A stretch of DNA of 64,000 nt from an uncultured Pelagibacteraceae bacterium (GTDB lineage: Bacteria; Pseudomonadota; Alphaproteobacteria; Pelagibacterales; Pelagibacteraceae), in assembly GCA_902554315.1 (NCBI GenBank), contig CACDOF010000001.1, forward strand, positions 108,551 through 172,550. The letters run 5' to 3'. How positions within the stretch are numbered: position 1 is the stretch's first letter; each line of letters begins with the position of its first letter. The notes under the pieces are model-generated. The model did no database searches. It saw nothing but the letters and a program-made list of their open reading frames with translations, and was not told the origin of the DNA. Made by a program: the position numbers and the translations under genes. This document shows, piece after piece, positions 1 to 8,771 of the stretch.

Positions 1-1161
1 TCTATGGCTGTTATTTCTGCATTTATAGGTGCAAAAGGTTTAGGGTTTAATTTATTGCTAGCCTTAAACCAACTTAATATTGGTTTAGCTTTAGAGGCTG
101 GATTATGTATTAGTTTAATTGCAATTCTTTTAGACAAAATGTCTTTAGCTTGGGCAAATAAACAAACAGATTATTTTGGAAACTTGACATTCTTTCAAAG
201 AAATAAAAATATTTTATTTTTTGCTGCAACAATAATTATAGGAATTGTACTTGCTTATATTGGAACTTTTTTGTTCAAAGGTGATTACAATTATTTGTTT
301 GAAGTTCCGCACAACAAAGGAATATCAACAGCTGATTTTTGGAATAAAGGAGTTGATTGGATCTTTGATACGTTCTTTATTTATATAAAAGCATTTAATA
401 CCTGGTTAATTCAAGATGTGCTTCAACCAATGAGAGCTTTATATTTAAGAATGCCCGCAGTAGCTACAATAGTTTTGGTTGTTGGAGCTGGATATTTAAT
501 TGGTGGGATTCGTTCGGCATTAGTTGTTTGTGGATTAACATTATTTATAGCTTTAAGTCCATGGTGGGATAGAGCATTAGTGACAGCGTATATGGCAACT
601 TTTGGGGTTATTGTATCTTGTTTAATTGGATTTACAGTTGGAACTTTATGCTTTCAAAATAAACACTCTGCGAGTTTTATGCTTGGTGTTTGTGATATAT
701 TCCAAACTTTTCCTTCTTTCGTGTACTTAATCCCAGTGATGATGTTATTTGGAATAACAGACACATCAGTTTTAATTGCAGTTATAGTTTATGCTACAAT
801 ACCTGCAACGAGGTATACTATTGAAGGTCTTAGAAGCGTACCAATGGGATTGCATGATGCCGCAACAATGTCAGGTGTAAACAAATTCCAAAGATTAACC
901 AAAATAGAATTTCCTTTAGCTTTTCCACACATGATGCTTGGTTTAAATCAAACAATTGTATTTGCATTGTTTATGGTAATAATTGGAGCCTTTATCGGAA
1001 CAGAAGATTTGGGACAATACATTTTAAAAGCATTATCTGATAAAAAAGGGGCGGGCATAGGATTTACACTTGGTATTTGCGTTGCTTTCATAGGTCTAAT
1101 ATTTGATAATTTAATACGTACTTGGGTAGATCAAAGAAAAAAACATCTTGGCATAGCTTAA
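1..1161 (+). CDS. Betaine/TMAO-type ABC transporter permease, fused double domain (5' truncated)
   Basis: Inner-membrane permease of the ProW/OpuAB class. The reading frame is open through base 1, and the listed Met lies inside the protein. Its first residues (MAVISAFIGAKGLG) match the last part of a ProW permease domain, as in the second ProW in this window (VIASMIGVKGLG). A hydrophilic linker and a second complete permease domain follow (about residues 150-375), with a second IGAFIGTEDLG motif near the end. The gene is therefore a tandem two-permease fusion whose start is outside the window. With tmm about 2.5 kb away, a TMAO or glycine betaine transporter (TmoV/ProW type) is likely, but the substrate is inferred. 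The binding protein and ATPase would be upstream of the window. Confidence 0.85.
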   Translation, partial: SMAVISAFIGAKGLGFNLLLALNQLNIGLALEAGLCISLIAILLDKMSLAWANKQTDYFGNLTFFQRNKNILFFAATIIIGIVLAYIGTFLFKGDYNYLFEVPHNKGISTADFWNKGVDWIFDTFFIYIKAFNTWLIQDVLQPMRALYLRMPAVATIVLVVGAGYLIGGIRSALVVCGLTLFIALSPWWDRALVTAYMATFGVIVSCLIGFTVGTLCFQNKHSASFMLGVCDIFQTFPSFVYLIPVMMLFGITDTSVLIAVIVYATIPATRYTIEGLRSVPMGLHDAATMSGVNKFQRLTKIEFPLAFPHMMLGLNQTIVFALFMVIIGAFIGTEDLGQYILKALSDKKGAGIGFTLGICVAFIGLIFDNLIRTWVDQRKKHLGIA

Positions 1162-1166
1162 GAATA

Positions 1167-2648
1167 ATGAAAAAATTTATTCTTTCTATAGATCAAGGCA
1201 CAACTTCAAGCAGAGCTATACTTTTTGATCTTAAAGGTAATCCAAAATACACATCTCAAATGGAATTTACTCAATATTTTCCAAAAGATGGTTGGGTTGA
1301 ACATGATCCAGAAGAAATCTGGTCTACAACTTTAAAAGTTTTAAAAAATGTAGTCAAAAAAAGCAAAATACTTAAGGGAAAAATTCTAACTATTGGAATT
1401 ACCAATCAAAGAGAAACCACTATTCTTTGGGATAAATATACTGGTAAACCAGTTTATAATGCAATTGTTTGGCAAGATAGAAGATCAGCAGATTATTGTA
1501 ATAAATTAATTAAACAAAAAAAAGAAACAATCATTTATAATAAGACTGGTTTGCTAATTGATGCGTATTTTTCAGCAACAAAAATTAAATGGATTATTGA
1601 TAATGTTCCAAAAGCTAAACAACTTATTAAACAAAAGAGATTATTATTTGGAACAGTTGATTGTTTTTTACTTTGGAAACTAACTGGCGGAACTAACCAT
1701 TTTACTGATGCTACAAATGCAAGTAGAACAATGTTGTATAATATATCTTCTAATAAGTGGGATAAGCAGATTTTAGATATTTTAAAAATTCCAAATTATA
1801 TACTTCCTGAAGTAAAAGATTGCTCAGATGATTTTGGACATACAGATCCAAAAATAACAGGTGAGTCTTATTCTATAACAGGTATGGTTGGAGACCAACA
1901 AGCAGCAACTATAGGGCAATGTTGTTTTGAACCCGGTTCCCTAAAAAGCACTTATGGCACTGGAGCATTTGTATTATTAAATACTGGAAGTAAAATTATT
2001 TATTCAAAAAATAGATTGTTAACAACAATTGGATATAGAATAAATGGAAAAACTACCTATGCTCTTGAAGGTTCAATATTTATTGCCGGAGCTGGGGTTC
2101 AGTGGCTTAGAGATAAGGTTAAATTTTTAACAAAAGCTTCAGATTCAGAAAAAATAATTAAAAAATTAAAAAGTAATCATGGAGTTTATTTAGTACCAGC
2201 TTTTACAGGTATTGGGGCTCCTTATTGGAATTCTAAATCAAGAGGAGTTTTAAGTGGTATTACAAGAGATACCGGTATTAGTGAAATTGTTAGAGCAACA
2301 GTAGAGTCTGTTGGCTATCAAACATATGATTTGTTTGAAGCTATGAAAAATGATGGGCTTCGTCCAAAAATAGTACGAGTAGATGGAGGAATGGTTAAAA
2401 ATAATTGGTTTTCACAATTTCTTTCAGATGTAATAAACGTAAAAGTTTTAAGACCAAAAGTGGAGGAAACTACAGCTTTAGGTGCTGCTTTTATGGCAGG
2501 TTTAAAGATAGGAGTTTATAAATCAATAAATGATATTTCAAAAAATTGGTCTTTAGATAAAAAATTTTCACCAAAAATGAAAAAAACAACAAGAAAAAAA
2601 TTGATAAACAGCTGGCAAAAAGCAATTAAGCGAGCTTTAATAACTTAA
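1167..2648 (+). CDS. glpK: Glycerol kinase
   Basis: Phosphorylates glycerol to sn-glycerol 3-phosphate with ATP in the cytoplasm. FGGY family. The N-terminal phosphate loop SIDQGTTSSRAILFD, the substrate segment GWVEHDPEEIW, IVWQDRRSADYC and the C-terminal VDGGMVKNNWF and TALGAAFMAGL segments are all in the order expected for GlpK. I use the ATG at 1167 (MKKFILSIDQG, 493 aa), five bases after the permease stop. The listed start at 1122 only adds 15 residues inside the permease gene. gpsA follows 21 bases later, so the pair can turn free glycerol into DHAP. That would suit glycerol released from a glucosylglycerol-type osmolyte by the downstream locus (inference). Confidence 0.93.
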   Translation: MKKFILSIDQGTTSSRAILFDLKGNPKYTSQMEFTQYFPKDGWVEHDPEEIWSTTLKVLKNVVKKSKILKGKILTIGITNQRETTILWDKYTGKPVYNAIVWQDRRSADYCNKLIKQKKETIIYNKTGLLIDAYFSATKIKWIIDNVPKAKQLIKQKRLLFGTVDCFLLWKLTGGTNHFTDATNASRTMLYNISSNKWDKQILDILKIPNYILPEVKDCSDDFGHTDPKITGESYSITGMVGDQQAATIGQCCFEPGSLKSTYGTGAFVLLNTGSKIIYSKNRLLTTIGYRINGKTTYALEGSIFIAGAGVQWLRDKVKFLTKASDSEKIIKKLKSNHGVYLVPAFTGIGAPYWNSKSRGVLSGITRDTGISEIVRATVESVGYQTYDLFEAMKNDGLRPKIVRVDGGMVKNNWFSQFLSDVINVKVLRPKVEETTALGAAFMAGLKIGVYKSINDISKNWSLDKKFSPKMKKTTRKKLINSWQKAIKRALIT

Positions 2649-2669
2649 TTATATCTTTATAAATTTTTT

Positions 2670-3698
2670 ATGAAAAAAATAGTAATCATAGGAGCTGGAG
2701 CAATGGGATCAGCTTTTGCAGTGCCATGTGCAGATAATGGACATGAAACTTTTTTAGTAGGCTCTTTCTTAGAGGATAAGGTTATAGATTTAATTAATAA
2801 AAATAATAATTTTCATCCAATCTTAAAATGTCAATTACCAAAAAATATCAAAGTTAAAAAATATTCAGAATTTAATGAAGAAATTAAAAAAAATATAGAT
2901 CTATTTGTTATAGGAGTGAGTTCTAAAGGAATAGAATGGGCTGGAAAAGAATTATCAAAATTTTATCAAAATCAAACAGATGTATTGCTTTTAACAAAAG
3001 GGTTAGCTGTAATAGAAAATAAATTTGAAACATTAGCAGAAAAACTTAATAAAATTTTAACAAACAATGGCATTAAAGATCCAAGTATTTCTGCTGTAGC
3101 TGGGCCTTGTCTTGCACCAGGTCTTGCAAATAGAATTAATAGCAGTGTTGTTTTAGCTAACGAAAATTTGGATGTTGTTAAAAATATAGGATCAATAATC
3201 TCAACCAATTATTATTCAACTGAATACTCAAATGATTTAATAGGTGCTGAAGTTTGTGCAGCAACAAAAAATATTTATTCAATGTTAATTGGAGCATCTG
3301 AGGGCTTAAGTAGTAAATCTTTGGATAGTGAAAAGAAAAACAAGTATTATTTAAATACAGCCGCTTCACTAGCTTATAAGGCAGTTGCAGAAATGAAAAA
3401 TTTAACAATAAAATTTAATGGAAAAGAGGAATCTGCATATGGATTAGCTGGTTTAGGAGATTTATATGTTAGTTCGGCTGGTGGAAGGAATAGTAAAATG
3501 GGATACTATTTAGGTCAAGGATACCTTTTTAAAGATGCAAAAGAAAAATTTATGAAAGAAATTACAATTGAAGGAGCCGATTTAGCATATGAGATAGGTC
3601 CAAAAATTCTAAAAGAATTTAAAGAAAAAGAATTCCCTTTACTGTTTAGTGTTATAAAGTCTATTTGTAACAACCAAAAACTAGAAATAAACTGGTAA
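2670..3698 (+). CDS. gpsA: NAD(P)-dependent glycerol-3-phosphate dehydrogenase
   Basis: Interconverts sn-glycerol 3-phosphate and DHAP. The N-terminal Rossmann motif GAGAMGSA, the AGPCLAPGLA segment, the GAEVCAATKNIYSM helix with the catalytic lysine, and the substrate segment AYGLAGLGDLYVSSAGGRNSKMG all follow the GpsA pattern. Length (342 aa) is normal. It is co-directional with glpK, so here it may run toward DHAP in a catabolic role instead of, or as well as, its usual phospholipid role. It meets tmm tail to tail with a single base between stops. The family is clear; whether this is the cell's only GpsA or a catabolic paralogue cannot be told from the window. Confidence 0.85.
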   Translation: MKKIVIIGAGAMGSAFAVPCADNGHETFLVGSFLEDKVIDLINKNNNFHPILKCQLPKNIKVKKYSEFNEEIKKNIDLFVIGVSSKGIEWAGKELSKFYQNQTDVLLLTKGLAVIENKFETLAEKLNKILTNNGIKDPSISAVAGPCLAPGLANRINSSVVLANENLDVVKNIGSIISTNYYSTEYSNDLIGAEVCAATKNIYSMLIGASEGLSSKSLDSEKKNKYYLNTAASLAYKAVAEMKNLTIKFNGKEESAYGLAGLGDLYVSSAGGRNSKMGYYLGQGYLFKDAKEKFMKEITIEGADLAYEIGPKILKEFKEKEFPLLFSVIKSICNNQKLEINW

Positions 3699-3699
3699 A

Positions 3700-5037
3700 T
3701 TATTTTTTTTGATCAAGAAAAGTTTTCATCGAGTCATCCATCGCTGTAGCCCAAGGAGTATGATGAACTGGTGCGACAGATCCAGTAACAGGTGAAGAAA
3801 AAGATTTATTTCTATAAGTTGAAATATCTTCAACTTTGTGATGTTCCCATTCTTTAAAATGTTTTCTAATTAACTCGAAATCGATTTTTGGATAGTCTGA
3901 CATCTCATGCAATTCTTTTGTATATTCTGTTTGAAAATCAATCATTTGCTCAGGATTTTCAAGTTTTTCTTCCATAGCAACCCATTTATTTATATCAGTA
4001 TCAATTTCACTATCACTTGGAATTTTTATTTTTCCCATAATTACATCTCTTGCATACCATGCTTGGCAATCAAACATATTGAAAGTGTGAAATTGATCCT
4101 GCATTCCAAGATATAAAAGTTTATGATTATCTTGCCACACAACACCTTTATATAATTTTGGTGGATATAATCTGTTTCCTGTTTTTAATTTTAAATTTTC
4201 ATCTAAAAAAGGAAAATGATGAAGGTAACCAGTACATAAAATTATAACATCTGCATCTTGTTCTGTTTTATCTTTAAAAATTGCTTTATTACCTTCGAGT
4301 CTATCTAGATAATAGACTTCTTTCATTCCATTTGGCCATTTAAAGCCCATAGCGTTGTGTCTGAATCCTATAGTTACACTTTTAGCACCATACTTATTAC
4401 ATTGTAGAGCTATATCTTCCGCAGAGTAACTGCTACCTAAAACAATTACGTTTTTGTCTCTAAATTCCTCAGCATCTCTAAAATCATGAGAATGCATTAT
4501 TCTCCCAGGAAATGAATTCATTCCTTTGTATTCAGGAATAAAAGGTACTGAAAAATGACCAGTTGATACAACTACATAATCAAAACTATCTATTAAAATT
4601 TTATCATTAGCTTTGTCTTGATAACTAATTTCGAACTTATCATTTTTGTAAATAGTACTAATAACTCTTGTATTAAATTTTATTTTATTTTTTAAGTTTC
4701 CTTTGCTTACTCTTCCTATTATATAATTATAAAGAACTTCCCTTGGTGGAAAAGAAGGAATTGGATTTCCAAAGTGTTCATCAAAAGAGTAGTCTGCAAA
4801 TTCTAAACATTCTTTTGGTCCATTTGACCATAGGTATCTATACATACTGTTATGAACTGGATCACCGTATTGATCAGAACCTGTTCTCCAATTGTAGTTC
4901 CAAAGACCACCCCAATCCTCTTGTTTCTCAAAACATACTATTTCTGGTATTTTTTCTCCTTTTTTTTCAGCCTGTTCAAAAGATCTTAACATTGAAAGAC
5001 CACAAGGCCCCGCTCCAATTATTGCAACTTTAGTCAT
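3700..5037 (-). CDS. tmm: Trimethylamine monooxygenase (flavin-containing monooxygenase)
   Basis: Oxidises trimethylamine to TMAO with NADPH, FAD and O2. The protein has the FAD Rossmann motif GAGPCGLS, then WGGLWNY, NSMYRYLWSNGPKE and FADYSFDEHFG, which are strongly typical of bacterial Tmm. It also has the FMO signature around TGHFSVPFIPEYKG, the NADPH Rossmann motif VLGSSYSAEDIA and the C-terminal GMQDQFHTFNMFDCQAWY. I use the start at 5037 (MTKVAIIGAG, 445 aa), which matches the family. The listed start at 5100 adds 21 residues with no counterpart. It is divergent from the binding-protein gene at 5266. In SAR11 this enzyme begins TMA to TMAO to DMA catabolism; the TMAO demethylase is not in the window. 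Confidence 0.93.
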   Translation of the reverse strand: MTKVAIIGAGPCGLSMLRSFEQAEKKGEKIPEIVCFEKQEDWGGLWNYNWRTGSDQYGDPVHNSMYRYLWSNGPKECLEFADYSFDEHFGNPIPSFPPREVLYNYIIGRVSKGNLKNKIKFNTRVISTIYKNDKFEISYQDKANDKILIDSFDYVVVSTGHFSVPFIPEYKGMNSFPGRIMHSHDFRDAEEFRDKNVIVLGSSYSAEDIALQCNKYGAKSVTIGFRHNAMGFKWPNGMKEVYYLDRLEGNKAIFKDKTEQDADVIILCTGYLHHFPFLDENLKLKTGNRLYPPKLYKGVVWQDNHKLLYLGMQDQFHTFNMFDCQAWYARDVIMGKIKIPSDSEIDTDINKWVAMEEKLENPEQMIDFQTEYTKELHEMSDYPKIDFELIRKHFKEWEHHKVEDISTYRNKSFSSPVTGSVAPVHHTPWATAMDDSMKTFLDQKK

Positions 5038-5252
5038 AAATTTTTCTGAGTTTAAATAATTATTAAAAAACATCAAAAAAAATTTTAAAGTTTTATTCAA
5101 TCATAAATTGTATTTAAGATAGTCTTTTTAGAAACACGCCTTATTTATTAATTTAATAATGATGGAAAAATCAACAAAATATTAAATTATTAAATTTTCT
5201 TTAGGTTGTATTCGCGAGTCGTTATCATACTATCCTTTTTATAAATTTAATT

Positions 5253-5261
5253 AAGAGGGGG
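5253..5261 (+). promoter_or_regulatory. Strong purine-rich ribosome binding site
   Basis: AAGAGGGGG lies five bases upstream of the ATG at 5266. Such a long G-rich Shine-Dalgarno is rare among the closely packed genes here. A similar one precedes the second sugar-binding-protein gene, which fits high expression of periplasmic binding proteins. Confidence 0.6.
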
Positions 5262-5265
5262 TTAA

Positions 5266-6579
5266 ATGTATAAAACATTTAAATTAATTTTTGCATTTGT
5301 TTTGGCAGTTCTATTTTTAAATAACAGTGCTATAGCAGGTGCATACAAAGGACCAGATTTAAGCGGTGAAAAAATCGTTATATCTGGACCTTGGCTGGCT
5401 CCACAAGATGAGCAATTTAGAAAAGTAATTAAAGCTTTTACTGATGCTACAGGAGCTACAGTAGAATATGGAGGATCAGACAGTTTTGAACAGCAAATTA
5501 TAATTGATGTTAAAGCTGGAAGTCCACCAAATCTAGCGATATTTCCACAACCAGGTCTAGCTGCAAACGTAGCTGCTTTAGGAGGACTAACTCCTTTAGG
5601 CAATGATATGAAAAATTGGGTATTAGAAAATTATGCTGCTGGTCAATCATGGGTAGATTTAGGAACATATCCAGACAAAAATGGAAACAAAGATTTTTTT
5701 GGTTTCTTTTATAGAGTTAACGTTAAAAGTTTAGTTTGGTATTCGCCAGATAATTTTTCAGACAATGGTTATGAAGTTCCAAAAACAATGGAAGATCTAA
5801 TTTCATTAACTAAAAAAATGGCAGCAGATGGAAATACTCCTTGGTGTATAGGATTAGGTTCTGGAGATGCTACTGGATGGCCTGCTACAGACTGGATGGA
5901 AGATATTATGCTAAGAACACACAAACCTGCCGTTTATGATATGTGGGTTACAAATGAAATGCCATTTAATGACAAAAGAGTTATTGAAGCAATGGATTTC
6001 TTTGGTTCATTTGCAAAAAATGATAAATATGTTGCTGGTGGGTCAAAAGCAGTTGCAACAACTGACTTTAGAGACTCTCCAAAAGGACTATTTTCATCTC
6101 CACCTAAATGTATGATGCATAGACAAGCGAGCTTTATACCTGCTTTCTTTCCAGATGGTGTAAAAGCTGGAGAAGACTATGACTTCTTTTACTTTCCGTC
6201 TTATTCTACTAAAGATTTAGGAAACCCTGTTTTAGGTGGTGGAACTCTATTCGCAATTACTAAAGATAGTAAAGCTACAAGAGAGTTTTTAAATTATCTA
6301 GGGCATCCTCAATCTAATGAAATATGGATGGCAATAGAAGGTTCAGGATTCTTAAATCCAAATAAACTTATAGATTTGAGCAAACACTCAAGTGATACAT
6401 TTAGAGGTTTAAATCAAATTCTTCTTAATGCTACTACATTTAGATTTGACGGTTCTGATTTAATGCCTGGAGCAATAGGTGCAGGGTCATTTTGGACTGG
6501 AATGGTAGACTACACTAGCGGTCAATCTTCAAAAGAAGTTGCAGATAAAATCCAAGCTAGTTGGGATGCTATAAAATAA
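5266..6579 (+). CDS. aglE: Sugar ABC transporter substrate-binding protein, alpha-glucoside (AglE) type
   Basis: Periplasmic binding protein of ABC cluster B (COG1653). A typical Sec signal peptide (MYKTFKLIFAFVLAVLFLNNSAIAGA) is followed by a mature domain opening LSGEKIVISGPWLAPQDEQF. AGSPPNLAIFPQPG, TGWPATDWMEDIML and the late VLGGGTLFAITKD follow. The protein is recognisably AglE-like, and the gene order behind it (two permeases, GH4, ATPase) matches the aglEFGAK arrangement known from rhizobia. The ligand is probably a small alpha-glucoside such as trehalose, sucrose or glucosylglycerol. It has a strong Shine-Dalgarno and is followed by a perfect hairpin that probably raises its level relative to the permeases. 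Confidence 0.85.
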   Translation: MYKTFKLIFAFVLAVLFLNNSAIAGAYKGPDLSGEKIVISGPWLAPQDEQFRKVIKAFTDATGATVEYGGSDSFEQQIIIDVKAGSPPNLAIFPQPGLAANVAALGGLTPLGNDMKNWVLENYAAGQSWVDLGTYPDKNGNKDFFGFFYRVNVKSLVWYSPDNFSDNGYEVPKTMEDLISLTKKMAADGNTPWCIGLGSGDATGWPATDWMEDIMLRTHKPAVYDMWVTNEMPFNDKRVIEAMDFFGSFAKNDKYVAGGSKAVATTDFRDSPKGLFSSPPKCMMHRQASFIPAFFPDGVKAGEDYDFFYFPSYSTKDLGNPVLGGGTLFAITKDSKATREFLNYLGHPQSNEIWMAIEGSGFLNPNKLIDLSKHSSDTFRGLNQILLNATTFRFDGSDLMPGAIGAGSFWTGMVDYTSGQSSKEVADKIQASWDAIK

Positions 6580-6590
6580 TAGATTAAATT

Positions 6591-6630
6591 CAGGCGAACT
6601 AATTGATTTTAGTTCGCCTGTTTGTTATTT
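6591..6630 (+). terminator. Intra-operon hairpin after the binding-protein gene
   Basis: A perfect 10-bp inverted repeat, CAGGCGAACT / AGTTCGCCTG, with a 10-base loop and a T-rich tail (TTTGTTATTT). It sits 11 bases after the aglE stop and 20 before the permease start. It probably acts as a partial terminator or 3'-end stabiliser that lets more aglE mRNA accumulate than downstream message. Confidence 0.7.
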
Positions 6631-6640
6631 TCATTTACTT

Positions 6641-7624
6641 GTGACTATAACTTCTCTTTTTCTTTATGTTTTTTTTGGAACAGCAACATGTTTCTTGTAT
6701 TTTCATTTATCAAATTTAGTTTTAGATTTTGCTTCAAAAAAAAATACTAAAAAATTCTCTCAAAAATCAGTTTTAAGACCTTATATATTTATTGCGCCAG
6801 CTGTTATAATATTAGTCATTTTTATTTTATATCCAGTTATTGAAACTATAAGACTCAGTTTTTTCAATAAAACAGGTTTTGAATTTGTTGGTTTAAAAAA
6901 TTATTTTTGGGCAGTTAAAGATCCTGAATTTAAAAGAGCAATATTAAATAATTTAGGCTGGTTGTTAGTTGTTCCAACGTTAAGTGCTTTTTTTGGCCTA
7001 GTTATTGCATATTTGGCCGATAGGCTTTGGTGGGGAACTATAGCAAAATCAATAATTTTTATGCCAATGGCAATTTCATTTGTTGGCGCAGGAGTGATTT
7101 GGAAATTTGTTTACGATTATAGGGGACCTGGAGACGATCAAATTGGTTTCTTAAATGCAGTTGTTGTTTCTTTAGGTTTCGAACCACAGGCGTGGATGAC
7201 AATACCAATATGGAATAATTTATTTTTAATGGCAATAATGATTTGGATACAAACAGGTCTTGCAATGGTAATATTTAGTGCTGCTTTAAGAGGCATTCCA
7301 AAAGAAATGTTAGAAGCAGCAAGAATAGATGGTGCAAGTGAATTTAAAATTTTTACAGCAATAATAATTCCTTATTTAGAAAAAACAATTTTAGTTATTT
7401 GGACTATAATCACTATCTTAGTATTAAAAATCTTTGACATAATACTAGCAATGACTAACGGTCAATGGAATACAGAAGTATTGGCAAACCTTATGTATGA
7501 TTGGATGTTTAGAGGTGGCGGAGACTCTGGACGAGGAAGTTTAATGGCAATTGTTATAATGATTGGCGTTATACCTATTATGATTTGGAATATTAAAAGA
7601 CATAAAGAGGATCAAAAATCATAA
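6641..7624 (+). CDS. aglF: Alpha-glucoside ABC transporter permease, AglF type
   Basis: Inner-membrane permease of the MalF/AglF class, 327 aa. The start is GTG at 6641; the N-terminal segment (FHLSNLVLDFASKK) and then LRPYIFIAPAVIIL fit AglF proteins well, and no in-frame ATG gives as good a start. About seven hydrophobic segments are visible. The ABC-ATPase contact (EAA) loop appears as EMLEAARIDGASEFKIF. It overlaps the next permease by one base (TAATG), so the two are translationally coupled. Confidence 0.85.
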   Translation: MTITSLFLYVFFGTATCFLYFHLSNLVLDFASKKNTKKFSQKSVLRPYIFIAPAVIILVIFILYPVIETIRLSFFNKTGFEFVGLKNYFWAVKDPEFKRAILNNLGWLLVVPTLSAFFGLVIAYLADRLWWGTIAKSIIFMPMAISFVGAGVIWKFVYDYRGPGDDQIGFLNAVVVSLGFEPQAWMTIPIWNNLFLMAIMIWIQTGLAMVIFSAALRGIPKEMLEAARIDGASEFKIFTAIIIPYLEKTILVIWTIITILVLKIFDIILAMTNGQWNTEVLANLMYDWMFRGGGDSGRGSLMAIVIMIGVIPIMIWNIKRHKEDQKS

Positions 7625-8763
7625 TGAACAAAAATATTTTAACAAAAATAACAATTAATTTATTGCTTCTAGTTTTTGTAATTGTTTGGGTTTTGCCAAC
7701 ATTTGGATTATTTGTAAGTTCTTTTAGAGATAAAGATTTGTTAGCTACAAGCGGTTGGTGGACTACTTTTAAAACAAATCAAGTAAACGAAATTTATAGA
7801 ACTAAAACTTTTGAAGATCAATTTGAACAAGATGGAGTTTTTTTTATTAAAGGAAATTTATTAAATAAAAATTCAGGAAAAAAAATAATTAATTTTGGAA
7901 TTACTTCTAAAGAAATGAGTAAGTATAAAGTTAATGAAAAAGCAAAATTAAAAAACCAAAGTGAAATTGAAATAAAAGAAAACGGTGAATATATTTTGAG
8001 ATCAGAAAAGCCTTTCAAACATAAAAGAGGTAAAAGAATTTTTATTACAGCTTTAAGCCCGCCTAAATTTACATTAGATAACTACAAAGAGGTTTTATTT
8101 AAAGAAGGTGTTGGTCAAGCTTTTTTAAATACTTTAACAGTAGCAATACCTTCAACAATTATACCATTAATTATTTGTTCATTTTTTGCTTATGCTTTGT
8201 CTTGGATGAAATTCTGGGGAAGAGATACTTTATTCGCAATCATAGTTGCGTCTTTAGTTGTGCCTCTACAAATGTGCTTAATTCCACTTTTAAGCATCTA
8301 TAATGATGTAGGGTCATTATTTGGTGTTGGTGCAAAATCATACCCTGGAGTATGGATGGCTCATACTGGATTTGGTTTAGCGTCTACTACATTTCTTTTA
8401 AGAAATTTTATCAAATCTTTGCCTCATGAAATGATAGAGGCAGCAAGAGTAGATGGGGCTACTCATTATGATATATTTTTAAGGATTATTCTTCCTCTGT
8501 CTGTACCTGCTTTTGCCTCAGTTTTTATACTTCAATTTTTGTGGGTTTGGAACGATTTATTGGTAGGATTAATCTTTTTAGACCAAGTGCCAAGCGAGAT
8601 AATTTTAACTGCTAAACTTAGAGAGTTGTTAGGATCAAGAGGAGAAAATTGGGAAATATTGACTACTGGTGCCTTTGTTTCTATGATTGTTCCATTAACA
8701 ATTTTCTTTGCTTTACAAAGGTACTTTATTAGAGGGTTGGTAGCTGGATCAGTGAAAGGATAA
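7624..8763 (+). CDS. aglG: Alpha-glucoside ABC transporter permease, AglG type
   Basis: Second inner-membrane permease of the agl system, MalG class, 379 aa. After a first membrane helix and the SSFRDKDLLATSGWW segment there is a roughly 110-residue hydrophilic, probably periplasmic, insertion before LDNYKEVLF. The core permease helices follow, with the EAA loop EMIEAARVDGATHYDIF. It ends with YFIRGLVAGSVKG, typical of the family. The GH4 gene follows after eight bases. Confidence 0.85.
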   Translation: MNKNILTKITINLLLLVFVIVWVLPTFGLFVSSFRDKDLLATSGWWTTFKTNQVNEIYRTKTFEDQFEQDGVFFIKGNLLNKNSGKKIINFGITSKEMSKYKVNEKAKLKNQSEIEIKENGEYILRSEKPFKHKRGKRIFITALSPPKFTLDNYKEVLFKEGVGQAFLNTLTVAIPSTIIPLIICSFFAYALSWMKFWGRDTLFAIIVASLVVPLQMCLIPLLSIYNDVGSLFGVGAKSYPGVWMAHTGFGLASTTFLLRNFIKSLPHEMIEAARVDGATHYDIFLRIILPLSVPAFASVFILQFLWVWNDLLVGLIFLDQVPSEIILTAKLRELLGSRGENWEILTTGAFVSMIVPLTIFFALQRYFIRGLVAGSVKG

Positions 8764-8771
8764 ATAATTAT

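Noticed and set aside
1122-1166. Upstream extension of glpK in the listed ORF
   Set aside because: Those 15 residues lie inside the permease gene and have no counterpart in GlpK; the ATG at 1167 fits the family start.
5038-5100. Upstream extension of tmm in the listed ORF
   Set aside because: Tmm proteins begin at the MTKVAIIGAG position; the extension is low-complexity AT-rich sequence.
5262-5603. 113-aa minus-strand ORF
   Set aside because: Entirely antisense to the aglE-like gene start and signal peptide; no recognisable domain and no own ribosome site.
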